From Nitrosarchaeum sp. (GTDB taxonomy: Archaea; Thermoproteota; Nitrososphaeria; Nitrososphaerales; Nitrosopumilaceae): DNA of 11,293 bases. The position numbers and the translations under genes were made by a program. Location: positions 1-11,293 of the forward strand of contig JACRND010000012.1 of assembly GCA_016234975.1 (NCBI GenBank). Reading direction: 5' to 3'. This document shows positions 1 to 8,222 of this stretch, one piece after another (position 1 is the stretch's first letter; the number at the start of each line of letters is the position of its first letter). The notes beneath the pieces are model-generated. The model ran no database searches, was not told the DNA's origin, and saw nothing but the letters and a program-made list of their open reading frames with translations.

Positions 1-1
1 A

Positions 2-547
2 TGGAAATCCACCAACGTAGATAAGCACATAATCTATGATGTAGTGGCAAGCGTTGATTTGTATGATAAATCAATCTCTACACAACCTGCCAAAGTAAAC
101 ATTTATCCAAAGACTACAACCATGTTAGCCTCAGAGATAAAGTCACTAGAACCCATTACAGAAAACGATACGGTACTGGCAGACCCGGCACTAATTTACT
201 CATCAAACTCTGTTGATCAAAACCTGAGATTCCGTGTAATAGCTCCAAATGGTCAATGTATCATAGGTGTCTCAGAAGAGTGTGCAATACATGACAGTAC
301 AGTAAATCAACGTGGTGGATTGACAAGTATTTCATATGAAGATCAAATTATTAGAGTAAGGTATAGTGGCCCAGAGAATTCACTTGAAAGATTCTCAATT
401 ACATCAATTGACCCACTAATACATCACTGGACTGTATCCCTGGAGACACCTGATGGAATTGTTCCTCAAGCGCAAGCAATGAACGACATACCTATCAAGG
501 TAAAATATAGAACACATTCAGAAACAATTACTGTATCTTCAGAGTAA
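2..547 (+). CDS. C-terminal part of an unrecognised, probably surface or exported protein (5' cut by window edge)
   Basis: The reading frame is open from base 2, the first complete codon, to a TAA at 545-547, giving 181 residues with no start codon that must be the true one. A GTG at 44-46 could serve as a start, but the frame stays open upstream of it, so the gene most likely begins before the window. The visible part is rich in Ser, Thr, Ile and polar beta-strand-like stretches, with no transmembrane segment and a short Cys-x7-Cys spacing (CIIGVSEEC). This composition suggests beta-sandwich or Ig-like extracellular domains, which is inference only. I do not recognise a family. It ends 14 bases before the stop codon of the convergent glyS gene, so the two transcripts probably overlap at their 3' ends. 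Confidence 0.7.
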   Translation, partial: WKSTNVDKHIIYDVVASVDLYDKSISTQPAKVNIYPKTTTMLASEIKSLEPITENDTVLADPALIYSSNSVDQNLRFRVIAPNGQCIIGVSEECAIHDSTVNQRGGLTSISYEDQIIRVRYSGPENSLERFSITSIDPLIHHWTVSLETPDGIVPQAQAMNDIPIKVKYRTHSETITVSSE

Positions 548-561
548 TCTAATTCTTAAAA

Positions 562-2019
562 CTATGGATAGGCAGTAAATTCAGAGAGAATAGAGTCAAT
601 CTCTGAAATCTTGATCCTGTTTTGCTCCATTGAGTCTCTTTTACGCAATGTCACAGTTTGATCCTCCAAACTTTGATGATCAACAGTAATGGCAAATGGC
701 GCACCTATCTCGTCTAGTCTTCTGTATCTTCTTCCTATTGCACCGGAATGATCCAAAAATACATCATATTTTCTTTTTATCTGTAGATATATCTCATCTG
801 CCTTTTCTTTTAACCCGTCTTTTTTTATCAATGAAAGAACACCAATGTGTATGGGAGCCAAATATGGCTTTAAAGACAATACAGTCCTTTCATTTTCTTT
901 ATCCTCATAAAGTGAATGCTCAAGGATTGTGTAAAGACTACGATCAATTCCCATTGAAATCTCAAAAACATGTGGTAACACCTTCACATCATTATCCATT
1001 ACTTCAAATTTCTCTTTGCTTTTATTTGCATGACTAGATAAATCGTAGTCTGATCTGTAATTGCATGCAACTAATTCAAGCCAACCTATTGTAGTTTCAA
1101 CTTCAAAATCAAATGCAACTTGGGCATAGAATGCTTTTTCCTTGTCTCCTAATTTTCTGAATCTACTTTTTGTTACATCCATTCCTGTTTTTTCATAAAA
1201 TTCGATTAATATTGCTAAATAATATGCTACAAACTTGTTTGGAATTATCCTTGATTCTACTGCTTCTTTACATGTCATTACATGGAGTTTAGAATCAACC
1301 TGAATTCTAATTATCGTGTCTGCAATTTCAGAAAACTTTTCTGTCTCATCTAATTTTGTTGGATTACAAAACACTTCAATCTCTGCCTGATAAAATTCAC
1401 GAAGACGCAACAAACTTTGTCTTGGTGATATCTCATTTCTGAAACTTTTACCCACTTGAGCAATTCCAAGTGGCAGCTTTCCTCTCATAGTCTTAAACAG
1501 TCTTGGAAAATCAACAAAGATAGACTGACATGTCTCAGGTCTAAGATATGCCGGCTCCTCCTCTGGACCTATTCCTACCTTGAACATCATGTTGAATTTT
1601 TTGGTACTTTCAAAATCTCCCTTACATTTTGGACACTTGATGTTGTTTTGCAAAATAGCATTATCAAACTCCTCCAAGTCTGCGCTTTCAGGAATATCTA
1701 TTTTTGAAATTTCAGAAATAGTTCTATCTGCCCTAAAAGTTGACTTGCATTTTGTACATTTTATTATTGGATCTGCAAAGTTTCCCAAGTGCCCTGATGC
1801 CTCAAATACAGATTTTGACATTATCTGTGAGCCGTCAATTTCCATCATGCCGTCTCTTCTGATTAATTCTCTGCGCCACAACTCTAGAAATTTATTTTTC
1901 AAACTTACCCCACAAGGTCCGTACTCCCAAAAACCTGCTTGGGCATCTGCATAAACCTCACAACTAGGAAAGTAAAATCCACGCTCAAGTGCTAATTTCA
2001 TTACATCTTCGTAATTCAT
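562..2019 (-). CDS. glyS: Glycyl-tRNA synthetase, class II alpha2 (archaeal/eukaryotic) type
   Basis: Charges tRNA-Gly with glycine in the cytoplasm, using ATP. The 485-residue protein shows class II landmarks in order: the N-terminal GFYFPSCEVY and GFWEYGPCG (about residues 14-37), motif 1 region with IDGSQIMSKSVFEASGH (61-77), motif 2 GKSFRNEISPR with LREFYQAE (190-213), and motif 3 PHVFEISMGIDR (349-360). The C-terminal anticodon-binding domain follows (LAPIHIGVL, 387-395, to about 472). Two Cys-x2-Cys pairs (C88/C91 and C129/C132) lie in the insertion between motifs 1 and 2 and could form a zinc ribbon. The length is near-minimal for this type. ATG at 2019 is supported by the family-like N-terminus. 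It lies 31 bases downstream of nfo on the same strand, with a TATA-like box of its own in that gap, so it can be expressed with nfo or alone. Confidence 0.96.
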   Translation of the reverse strand: MNYEDVMKLALERGFYFPSCEVYADAQAGFWEYGPCGVSLKNKFLELWRRELIRRDGMMEIDGSQIMSKSVFEASGHLGNFADPIIKCTKCKSTFRADRTISEISKIDIPESADLEEFDNAILQNNIKCPKCKGDFESTKKFNMMFKVGIGPEEEPAYLRPETCQSIFVDFPRLFKTMRGKLPLGIAQVGKSFRNEISPRQSLLRLREFYQAEIEVFCNPTKLDETEKFSEIADTIIRIQVDSKLHVMTCKEAVESRIIPNKFVAYYLAILIEFYEKTGMDVTKSRFRKLGDKEKAFYAQVAFDFEVETTIGWLELVACNYRSDYDLSSHANKSKEKFEVMDNDVKVLPHVFEISMGIDRSLYTILEHSLYEDKENERTVLSLKPYLAPIHIGVLSLIKKDGLKEKADEIYLQIKRKYDVFLDHSGAIGRRYRRLDEIGAPFAITVDHQSLEDQTVTLRKRDSMEQNRIKISEIDSILSEFTAYP

Positions 2020-2041
2020 TGTACCATTTCACCACTAACTG

Positions 2042-2049
2042 AATAAATT
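2042..2049 (-). promoter_or_regulatory. TATA-like box for glyS
   Basis: Read on the minus strand this is AATTTATT, centred about 26 bases upstream of the glyS ATG and squeezed between the nfo stop and glyS. Position fits a leaderless archaeal promoter. AT-rich background makes such boxes common, so support is positional only. Confidence 0.35.
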
Positions 2050-2050
2050 C

Positions 2051-2890
2051 CTACGCCAACTCCTTGACTTTTCTTATGTTTTCAAAATCATCCCTAACAT
2101 CATCAATTGGAGTTTCTAAAATTATTGGAATCTTTTTCTTATTAGCTGTTTTTATCACTTCTGCTAATCCTTTCTCTCCAATGTTTCCCAATCCGACATG
2201 ATAGTGTCTATCAAGATTACAGCCAATCTCTCCCTTGGCATCATTAAGGTGTAAGATCTTTAAATTCTCAAATCCAATTATATCATCAAATTTTGTTAAA
2301 GTGTCTTTTACAGATTTTTCTGTTCTTAAGTCATATCCTGAAACAAATGCATGACATGTATCAAGACAAACACCAAATTTTTTTGCCGGCTTTAACTGAT
2401 TAAAAATCTCTGCCAACTGCTCAAAATTTGCGCCAACAGAATTTTTTTGCCCAGCAGTGTTTTCTAGTAAAATCATTACATCATTTTTTGTTTGCCCTGC
2501 TTTGTTTAATCCTTTGACTAGCTGTTTTATTCCCGCCTCTTCACCTGTACCTAAATGACTGCCAAGATGTGTAACCAAATATGGTATGCCTAACTTTGCA
2601 CATCTCTCAATTTCATTAATCAAAGTATTTACTGATTTTTCAAATCCGTCTTCTTTTGGAGTGGATAGATTTGGCAAATATGGCATATGGGCACACGTTG
2701 CAAATCTATCTATCTTACTTGCTTTTAATTTCACTTTGAAATTTGTAATATCACTATCTGAAAGATCTTTTGCATGCCATCCTCTTGGATTTCTAGTAAA
2801 TATCTGAAAAGCGGAACACTCTCTTTCTACGGCATTATCAACTGCCTTATCAATTGAACCTGAGATCGAAACATGGCAACCGATCTGCAT
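2051..2890 (-). CDS. nfo: Endonuclease IV (AP endonuclease, zinc-dependent TIM barrel)
   Basis: Cleaves DNA 5' of abasic sites in base excision repair. At 279 residues it matches the usual size of the bacterial and archaeal family. All nine metal ligands known from the E. coli enzyme can be located with nearly constant offset: H68, H108 (THLGSH), E143 (LLENTAGQ), D177 and H180 (CLDTCH), H214 (HLND), D227 and H229 (DRHYH), and E259 (ILETP). This strongly supports an intact three-zinc active site. The start MQIGCHVSISG is the typical N-terminus. The gene is divergent from the primase operon, with 91 bases between the two start codons, and lies upstream of glyS on the same strand, so repair and synthetase genes may be co-transcribed. 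Confidence 0.97.
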   Translation of the reverse strand: MQIGCHVSISGSIDKAVDNAVERECSAFQIFTRNPRGWHAKDLSDSDITNFKVKLKASKIDRFATCAHMPYLPNLSTPKEDGFEKSVNTLINEIERCAKLGIPYLVTHLGSHLGTGEEAGIKQLVKGLNKAGQTKNDVMILLENTAGQKNSVGANFEQLAEIFNQLKPAKKFGVCLDTCHAFVSGYDLRTEKSVKDTLTKFDDIIGFENLKILHLNDAKGEIGCNLDRHYHVGLGNIGEKGLAEVIKTANKKKIPIILETPIDDVRDDFENIRKVKELA

Positions 2891-2913
2891 ATGTCACAAT
2901 TTTAACTAAACAT

Positions 2914-2922
2914 AATTTAAAT
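2914..2922 (-). promoter_or_regulatory. TATA-like box for nfo
   Basis: The minus-strand sequence ATTTAAATT is centred 28 bases upstream of the nfo ATG, which matches a leaderless archaeal transcript. It faces the separate priL box about 38 bases away, so the divergent genes appear to have individual promoters. Confidence 0.5.
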
Positions 2923-2951
2923 CAGCATCTGCCTGAAAAATTAAAACCAGA

Positions 2952-2960
2952 TTTTTATGT
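2952..2960 (+). promoter_or_regulatory. TATA-like box for priL-priS
   Basis: TTTTTATGT is centred about 26 bases upstream of the priL ATG at 2982. The position fits the leaderless pattern seen across the window; the sequence itself is a weak match. Confidence 0.35.
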
Positions 2961-2981
2961 AATTACGATTAATCACTATTC

Positions 2982-4007
2982 ATGCTTGCACTTGGACAAG
3001 ATGAAATTGCAAAATATCCCTTTTTGGCAGATGCTGGTCAGTATCTAAAAGATAAGGGGTTTACACTGGAGCAATTTGGAACTGATCCTGATTTGAAATC
3101 ATTAGTTGAAAAGGCATTTAATCGAATTGAGGTTGCTGCAGATGGAAAAATCTACCACTCTGATTTGATAGGAGATCAAGCATCAAATCAAGCTGCACTT
3201 CCAAGGGAGGTCTTTTCTTTTCTTTTAGCCATTGTATTGCTCAAATTAAGCGGTATGACTACACTAATCAAAAGATTTGCGCTTGCCGAGGCCAGGCGTG
3301 CAGAAAAATACCTGGAAAAAGATTTGGCAAATATCTCCGATGAATCAAAAAAACAATTTGCAATTAGAGTTATTGATGATTTGTTTGCAGTTCAGATAAA
3401 AAAACAAGATGATTTTTTTGTAATCCCAATATCTGATTATCTTAGGCATTCAATAAATTTCCATGAAAGAGAATGGAAATTAATAAACAGGCATGTAGAA
3501 AAAGGTCTAGTCTTTCTTACTCCACATGAAACAGTCAGGTTGATTCGAAAAGAATTGGGAACTTATATCAGCTCTAAGATTATTAATGCAAAAACACCCC
3601 CAATGATCTCGGGTTTTGAAGAACCAGTTAACAAATTAATTTCCATGTCTAAAAAGTTTGCAACTTTTACTGTAACTACTGGAGAATATCCACCGTGCAT
3701 AAAACATGCTATTGAAATTCTTGAAAAAGGTGAAAATCTTCCACACTCTGGAAGATTTATGCTTGCAACATTTCTATTATCCAAAGGTCAATCAGTAGAA
3801 GAGATTGCACCCTTATTCAAAAATGCCCCTGATTACAATGAACGAATTACTCTTTACCAACTAAATCACTTGGCAGGAACCTCGGGAAGTGGCACTCACT
3901 ATTCCTGCCCCTCATGTGAAAAACTCAAGACACAAAATTTGTGTTTTGCAATACCGGAATGTGATAATATCATAAGCCCCATCCAATTTGGAAAAAAGAG
4001 ATTCTAA
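2982..4007 (+). CDS. priL: DNA primase large subunit PriL (Fe-S regulatory subunit)
   Basis: Partner of PriS in the archaeal/eukaryotic replicative primase; the C-terminal 4Fe-4S domain is needed for primer initiation. The protein has 341 residues. The N-terminal region carries the family-like stretch beginning QDEIAKYPFL (about 6-15) and a predominantly helical middle. The Fe-S domain is recognisable: TGEYPPCIKHAI (233-244, C239), the helix with H255-S256-G257-R258-F259, and a terminal cluster SCPSC (308-312), LC (C321) and EC (C327). There are five cysteines where four ligands are expected, so either C309 or C312 is probably spare. ATG at 2982 is chosen because a TATA-like box lies 26 bases upstream. 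The stop TAA shares its last A with the priS ATG, a one-base overlap that implies coupled translation and equal subunit supply. Confidence 0.95.
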   Translation: MLALGQDEIAKYPFLADAGQYLKDKGFTLEQFGTDPDLKSLVEKAFNRIEVAADGKIYHSDLIGDQASNQAALPREVFSFLLAIVLLKLSGMTTLIKRFALAEARRAEKYLEKDLANISDESKKQFAIRVIDDLFAVQIKKQDDFFVIPISDYLRHSINFHEREWKLINRHVEKGLVFLTPHETVRLIRKELGTYISSKIINAKTPPMISGFEEPVNKLISMSKKFATFTVTTGEYPPCIKHAIEILEKGENLPHSGRFMLATFLLSKGQSVEEIAPLFKNAPDYNERITLYQLNHLAGTSGSGTHYSCPSCEKLKTQNLCFAIPECDNIISPIQFGKKRF

Positions 4008-5128
4008 TGCAAGAAAATGACATAAAATTTCTAGAGGATTCTTTCAAGAAATACTATTTTGAGCATTTTGATCTTATACATGTACCAAACAGAACTTCTG
4101 AGCGAGAATTTGGATTCCAAAAATTCAACTCCGGTATGACAAGACATATCTCAATTAAAGATGACAAAGAATTACATCTTTTACTTATGAAAAATATTCC
4201 ATCTGATGTCTATTGCTCTAACGCATGCTACTCTTTTCCAGATTTGCCTATGAGTGAAAAGGATTGGAAGGAAGCAGACTTGATTTTTGATATTGATGCC
4301 AAAGATCTAAATTTAGAATGCAGAAAAAATCATACAATTTCCAAATGCAATGAATGCAATGAAATATCCACTAATGCTATTAATTGTAGCAAATGTAATT
4401 CTATAAAATTAGAAAAAAAATCACTTCCATGTAAAAATTGTATCGATGCATCTAAAAATGAAGTATCAAAATTATCAAAAATTCTAACTGAAGACTTGGA
4501 TGTTCAACAAAATGATATTCATGTTTATTTTTCTGGCAATGAAGGATTTCATGTATATGTGTATAATTCACAATTCCAACAACTAGGCTCAAGGGAAAGA
4601 TCAGAGCTAACAGATTACATTATGTTTAATGGAGCAATCCCGGAAACTTTTGGAATGAAAAAATTCAAACCAAATCGTTCATTGTTTCCAGATTTTGAGG
4701 AAAAAGGATGGAGAGGAAGATTTTCAAAAGAGGTGTATGGTTCAAAATCAAAGCGATCAAAAATAATCTCAGAACTAATTACTAATGGATACTCTTCTTT
4801 TCAAAAAACTCTGGAAGATATTTCTGGTAAGATTGGGGCTAAAATTGATCCTAATGTAACAATGGATATTCATAGAATATTCAGACTTCCAGGATCACTA
4901 AATAGTAAAAGTGGTCTAACAAAAATTTTCTGCAATGATTTTACAAAGTTTGATCCGTACACAGAGGCCTCATTTCTTAGCGAAAATTCAATAGAAGTAA
5001 CGGCCAATTGCCCCGTTGAATTTAAGCTAAAAAACAGAAAATTTGGTCCATACTTTAATGAAAAAGTGTCCATCCCTACATATACAGCAGTATACATGAT
5101 TTGCAAAAAATTGGCTACAATCTCTTAA
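4007..5128 (+). CDS. priS: DNA primase small (catalytic) subunit PriS
   Basis: Synthesises RNA/DNA primers for replication with PriL. The 373-residue protein shows the catalytic D95-x-D97 pair in LIFDIDAKD, the nucleotide-binding SGNEGFH (176-182), and the third acidic motif in DPNVTMDIHR (281-290, D287 the likely metal ligand) followed by RLPGSLNSKSG. Between the first and second motifs lies a cysteine-rich region: C105, H109, C114, C117, then C127/C130 and C142/C145. The first four resemble the known PriS zinc knuckle; the second four could form another zinc site. The C-terminal FGPYF and LPTYTAVY-like segment shows that the protein is complete. It overlaps priL by one base, and a run of six T follows the stop. 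Confidence 0.95.
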   Translation: MQENDIKFLEDSFKKYYFEHFDLIHVPNRTSEREFGFQKFNSGMTRHISIKDDKELHLLLMKNIPSDVYCSNACYSFPDLPMSEKDWKEADLIFDIDAKDLNLECRKNHTISKCNECNEISTNAINCSKCNSIKLEKKSLPCKNCIDASKNEVSKLSKILTEDLDVQQNDIHVYFSGNEGFHVYVYNSQFQQLGSRERSELTDYIMFNGAIPETFGMKKFKPNRSLFPDFEEKGWRGRFSKEVYGSKSKRSKIISELITNGYSSFQKTLEDISGKIGAKIDPNVTMDIHRIFRLPGSLNSKSGLTKIFCNDFTKFDPYTEASFLSENSIEVTANCPVEFKLKNRKFGPYFNEKVSIPTYTAVYMICKKLATIS

Positions 5129-5134
5129 TTTTTT
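5129..5134 (+). terminator. T-run after priS, possible archaeal terminator
   Basis: Six T directly follow the priS stop codon and a further AT-rich stretch continues behind them. Archaeal polymerases stop at T-rich tracts without needing a hairpin. Six T is marginal evidence in such AT-rich DNA. Confidence 0.3.
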
Positions 5135-5218
5135 AAATCAAGTCTATTAATCAATAATATCAAAATCAGAGTAATAATTTCAAAAATAATACAAAATCCT
5201 GAATTTCTGCTGGCAAGA

Positions 5219-5227
5219 CATTAATTT
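5219..5227 (+). promoter_or_regulatory. TATA-like box for the UPF0182 gene
   Basis: ATTAATTTA lies centred about 23-26 bases upstream of the proposed TTG at 5246 (about 29 from the alternative TTG at 5252). It is in the 117-base gap after priS, which otherwise shows only AT-rich sequence without clear repeats or hairpins. Confidence 0.4.
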
Positions 5228-5245
5228 ACCGAGCCATAAGAAACG

Positions 5246-8107
5246 TTGATTTTGTATAGCGCCTCCACTGACAAGCAAGCTCCGCCTCCTGATACAGGAA
5301 AATTTGCCCGATTAATCATAGTTGCCATAATTGCCGTTGTAATATTTGCAGTTGCTGGAAACCAGGCTGTAATTTTATCGATGAATTTTACCGAATTTGG
5401 GGAACAATTTAGCAAACCACTGTATTATTCCCTGGTTTCAACTATCATTCTTTCAGCAATTGCTTTGGTACGAGTAAACATCATTGGAAGATCATCTATC
5501 TTTTGGTATGGAATTCACACAGCTATTGGACTTGTAGGAAAAAGCACACAACAATCAGTTTCAAATAACATTCCAAGCTTTAAGGATTACAAGCTTAGTC
5601 CACTACAATTTGTCATTTGGCAAATTACAAAGATTTTGCTCTTTGGAGCATTTTTTGTAAATATTATGTTTGGATTTGCGGCAGTATCTTTCATTGATGG
5701 AAATAATCTAGGTTTAGAAAATTTATCAAACATATTTTCTTTGCCGTTTGTAACTCCAAGTGCTGATTCTAACTATGCAGTTAGACAAGTTATTCCAATG
5801 ATTCCATCACTAGTAATTCTTTTACCTCCAGTTCTTGCAGCAATTGGAATTCGTTTAGTTTTGTATGTGGGTGTTCATAAAATTATTAATGTCATTACTT
5901 CTTATCTTCAAGATTCAAAAAGTGGAAAACCACGATACCTCAATTATGTTTCAACTATAGAAACCATAATTGGTGTTGGTGTACTATGGTTAGGTTTTAA
6001 TCTGTTTTTTACTGATCAAATTGATTACAATACAAGATATGTTGTAGGTGGAACACTGATAATTGGATTTGCTCTTTTAGCTTTTTCAATTGTAGATAGG
6101 ATAAGAGCACGTGTTCTCACTCATATGTTTAAGAGAGATGTATACATTAGAATTTTAACAGTTCTTGCAATTGCAGTTATTGTTGGCGGATTAGTATCTG
6201 TCAATAACAGTATAACAAAAAAAAAAAAGATTGAATACTTGGGACCTTACACTGCTCAACAAATTGGTGTAAATCGTTACATTGGTCAACTAAATGATAT
6301 CAAAGAAAACACACATGAGGTAAAATTACAATCTGTATCTCCAAATAATATAAAAAATTATGTAAATAAAAACAAAGATGTGCTTGATGTAGTTAGAATA
6401 TGGGACTGGGAGGCAGCATTTGCTAAATTAAAACCAGAAATTGGATTGATACCAAACGTAGATTTTGAAGATAACGATATTCTTCGTTTTAACAATACAT
6501 TATACTGGACTGCATCAATGAAGCCAATTTTACCTTCATCGGTTAGTCTTGAAAATAGATGGTATAACGAACATCTTGTGTACACTCACGTTCCAAATGG
6601 ATTTCTCACACTTGAGGCTACAAATGGTCAAATTGTAGATAGCAGTGAATTCTTCAAACAACGAGAAATCTATTATGGTGAGGGAGGCCTATTTGAGCAA
6701 ACTTGGTCCGCATATCCAAACTCTAGAGGATCTACTAGTGCAGAACTAGGAGGAGTAGCTTACAATGGTAAAGGAGGATTAGATGTATCTCCTCCACTTA
6801 GCTGGGCTTTTGAACCAAACTTTTTACTTTCATTTCCTGCAGAATCGGTCCACGTGATGCGATACAAAGATGTTCAGGACAGAATGAAAACTTTGTATCC
6901 TTATTTTCTATATGATCTCTTTGGTAAGGAATTAGACTTTATTCCAGTAACTGATGGAGAACATTCTTACTGGTTGATGCCTTTGATAATTGGATTTGAT
7001 ACTCATGACGTACCATGGTCTGCTGGAAATCCATATCTTAGATTAGTAGGATTTGCTCTAATTGATAGTTATGATGGTAATATTCAACTATTAAAAACAG
7101 GTGATGATTTCTTTACTGAAATGTTTGTTAGCCAATACTCTGATCAGTTTAAACCAATCCCAGCTTGGCTTGAAAAACAAATACGATATCCAGTTGAATT
7201 GTTTAACTGGAAAGCAGAAATGTATAACATTTACCATGTGAGTGATGCTGAAACATTTATTCAAGCAAATGAATTTTATGAAGTTCCTCAAGGTTTGGAG
7301 ACTTACTACGTGGAAGCAAAACCACCAGGTTTTAATCAAACAGAGTTCATAGGTTTACTTTCCTTGGAACTACGAGGTTCTCAAGGAAGAAATCTTGCAG
7401 GATACATGATAGTTCAAAATGATCTGAAAAATCTTGGTGATATACAATTCTATGAAGTTCCATTAAACTCTACTACCAAATTGATTGGTCCTACTGCAGT
7501 TAGAGAAGCATTGGATAAAGATCCAACATTTGCTGAATTAAAGACACTTTTGAGAAACCCTAGAATTGGAGATAACATTCTATACAGAGTGGGAGAACAC
7601 GATGTCTACTTTATTCCAGTATATACTGCAGGAGCTGGAGGAGTTGTTGCCCAACTTGGTACTGTTGCAGCCGTAGGTGCAGCATTTACTGGAGAATATT
7701 ATGTTGGTTTAGGAGATACGCAAGATGAGGCATTTGAGGCATACTTGAAAAAGGTATCTGGCGTAGCTGGTTCTTCAACTTCAGTTGATGTTGATTATAT
7801 TGAATTGGGCAAGTCAGATAGAATCGACATTATCAAATCTGCATTTAAAGAAAAGGGAGTAGAAATTTCTGAACCAACATCAATACAAATTCCATTATCA
7901 TTTAAAGAAGGAGAGATATTCTTCTTTACTGAAAATGATCGTGCTGACACAGAAGACTTTTTGGCTAAATTCATAGACAATTTTGTGAAACCAAGAAGTG
8001 AAAGAGTATTCATGTGGCAAGAAGACACCAATCTCAATATTGGAACAATAGTTGTAAAAGACAATATTCCTGAAATGCATTACGTTTCAATTTCAATAGG
8101 TAATTAA
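5246..8107 (+). CDS. UPF0182 family large integral membrane protein
   Basis: A 953-residue protein of unknown function. The first 320 residues hold about six or seven membrane segments (roughly 21-45, 58-78, 119-150, 181-210, 238-257, 265-284, 300-319). The remaining 630 residues form one soluble domain, probably outside the cell. Family features of UPF0182 (Pfam PF03699) in the soluble part include YTH at 446-448, IYYGE (475-479), YNGKGG (506-511), the YHVSDAETF segment (about 663-671) followed by EVP and TYYVEAK, and YFIPVY (788-793) near a Gly/Ala-rich stretch. The length fits this roughly 900-1000-residue family. The start is TTG at 5246; TTG at 5252 is equally possible. No ATG is available near the N-terminus. 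A run of 12 A occurs at 6217-6228, just after the last membrane segment. It appears monocistronic. Confidence 0.87.
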   Translation: MILYSASTDKQAPPPDTGKFARLIIVAIIAVVIFAVAGNQAVILSMNFTEFGEQFSKPLYYSLVSTIILSAIALVRVNIIGRSSIFWYGIHTAIGLVGKSTQQSVSNNIPSFKDYKLSPLQFVIWQITKILLFGAFFVNIMFGFAAVSFIDGNNLGLENLSNIFSLPFVTPSADSNYAVRQVIPMIPSLVILLPPVLAAIGIRLVLYVGVHKIINVITSYLQDSKSGKPRYLNYVSTIETIIGVGVLWLGFNLFFTDQIDYNTRYVVGGTLIIGFALLAFSIVDRIRARVLTHMFKRDVYIRILTVLAIAVIVGGLVSVNNSITKKKKIEYLGPYTAQQIGVNRYIGQLNDIKENTHEVKLQSVSPNNIKNYVNKNKDVLDVVRIWDWEAAFAKLKPEIGLIPNVDFEDNDILRFNNTLYWTASMKPILPSSVSLENRWYNEHLVYTHVPNGFLTLEATNGQIVDSSEFFKQREIYYGEGGLFEQTWSAYPNSRGSTSAELGGVAYNGKGGLDVSPPLSWAFEPNFLLSFPAESVHVMRYKDVQDRMKTLYPYFLYDLFGKELDFIPVTDGEHSYWLMPLIIGFDTHDVPWSAGNPYLRLVGFALIDSYDGNIQLLKTGDDFFTEMFVSQYSDQFKPIPAWLEKQIRYPVELFNWKAEMYNIYHVSDAETFIQANEFYEVPQGLETYYVEAKPPGFNQTEFIGLLSLELRGSQGRNLAGYMIVQNDLKNLGDIQFYEVPLNSTTKLIGPTAVREALDKDPTFAELKTLLRNPRIGDNILYRVGEHDVYFIPVYTAGAGGVVAQLGTVAAVGAAFTGEYYVGLGDTQDEAFEAYLKKVSGVAGSSTSVDVDYIELGKSDRIDIIKSAFKEKGVEISEPTSIQIPLSFKEGEIFFFTENDRADTEDFLAKFIDNFVKPRSERVFMWQEDTNLNIGTIVVKDNIPEMHYVSISIGN

Positions 8108-8190
8108 TTGCTAAATTATTCTCAAAATCTAATTTGTCTATGCTCTTCTCTATTGAATTTCTAAATTATAACTCTATTTTGGTTTCCAAA

Positions 8191-8198
8191 AACCTTAA
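8191..8198 (+). promoter_or_regulatory. AACCTTAA promoter box for the C2H2 mini-protein
   Basis: This BRE/TATA-like octamer lies 25 bases before the first and 28 before the second ATG of the mini-protein. The identical octamer recurs at 8395-8402 before the next gene. An imperfect inverted repeat (TCTAGATTT/AAATTTAGA, about 8200-8218) sits between box and start and could bind a regulator. Confidence 0.4.
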
Positions 8199-8222
8199 GT
8201 CTAGATTTAAAATTTAGAATAA

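Noticed and set aside
1..24. ATG at the first base of the window
   Set aside because: Its frame closes after seven codons; the real coding frame here is the one starting at base 2.
696..1954. Plus-strand open frames inside glyS
   Set aside because: They lie antisense to a gene with clear class II synthetase motifs and show no protein-like pattern.
7101..7143. C/D-box RNA candidate (GTGATGA at 7101, CTGA at 7116 and 7140)
   Set aside because: It lacks a C' box at the required spacing and lies inside the conserved UPF0182 coding sequence; chance match.
8108..8222. Repeated CTAAATTAT (8111 and 8161) as a repeat element
   Set aside because: Nine AT-rich bases twice in 60 are expected by chance in DNA of this composition.
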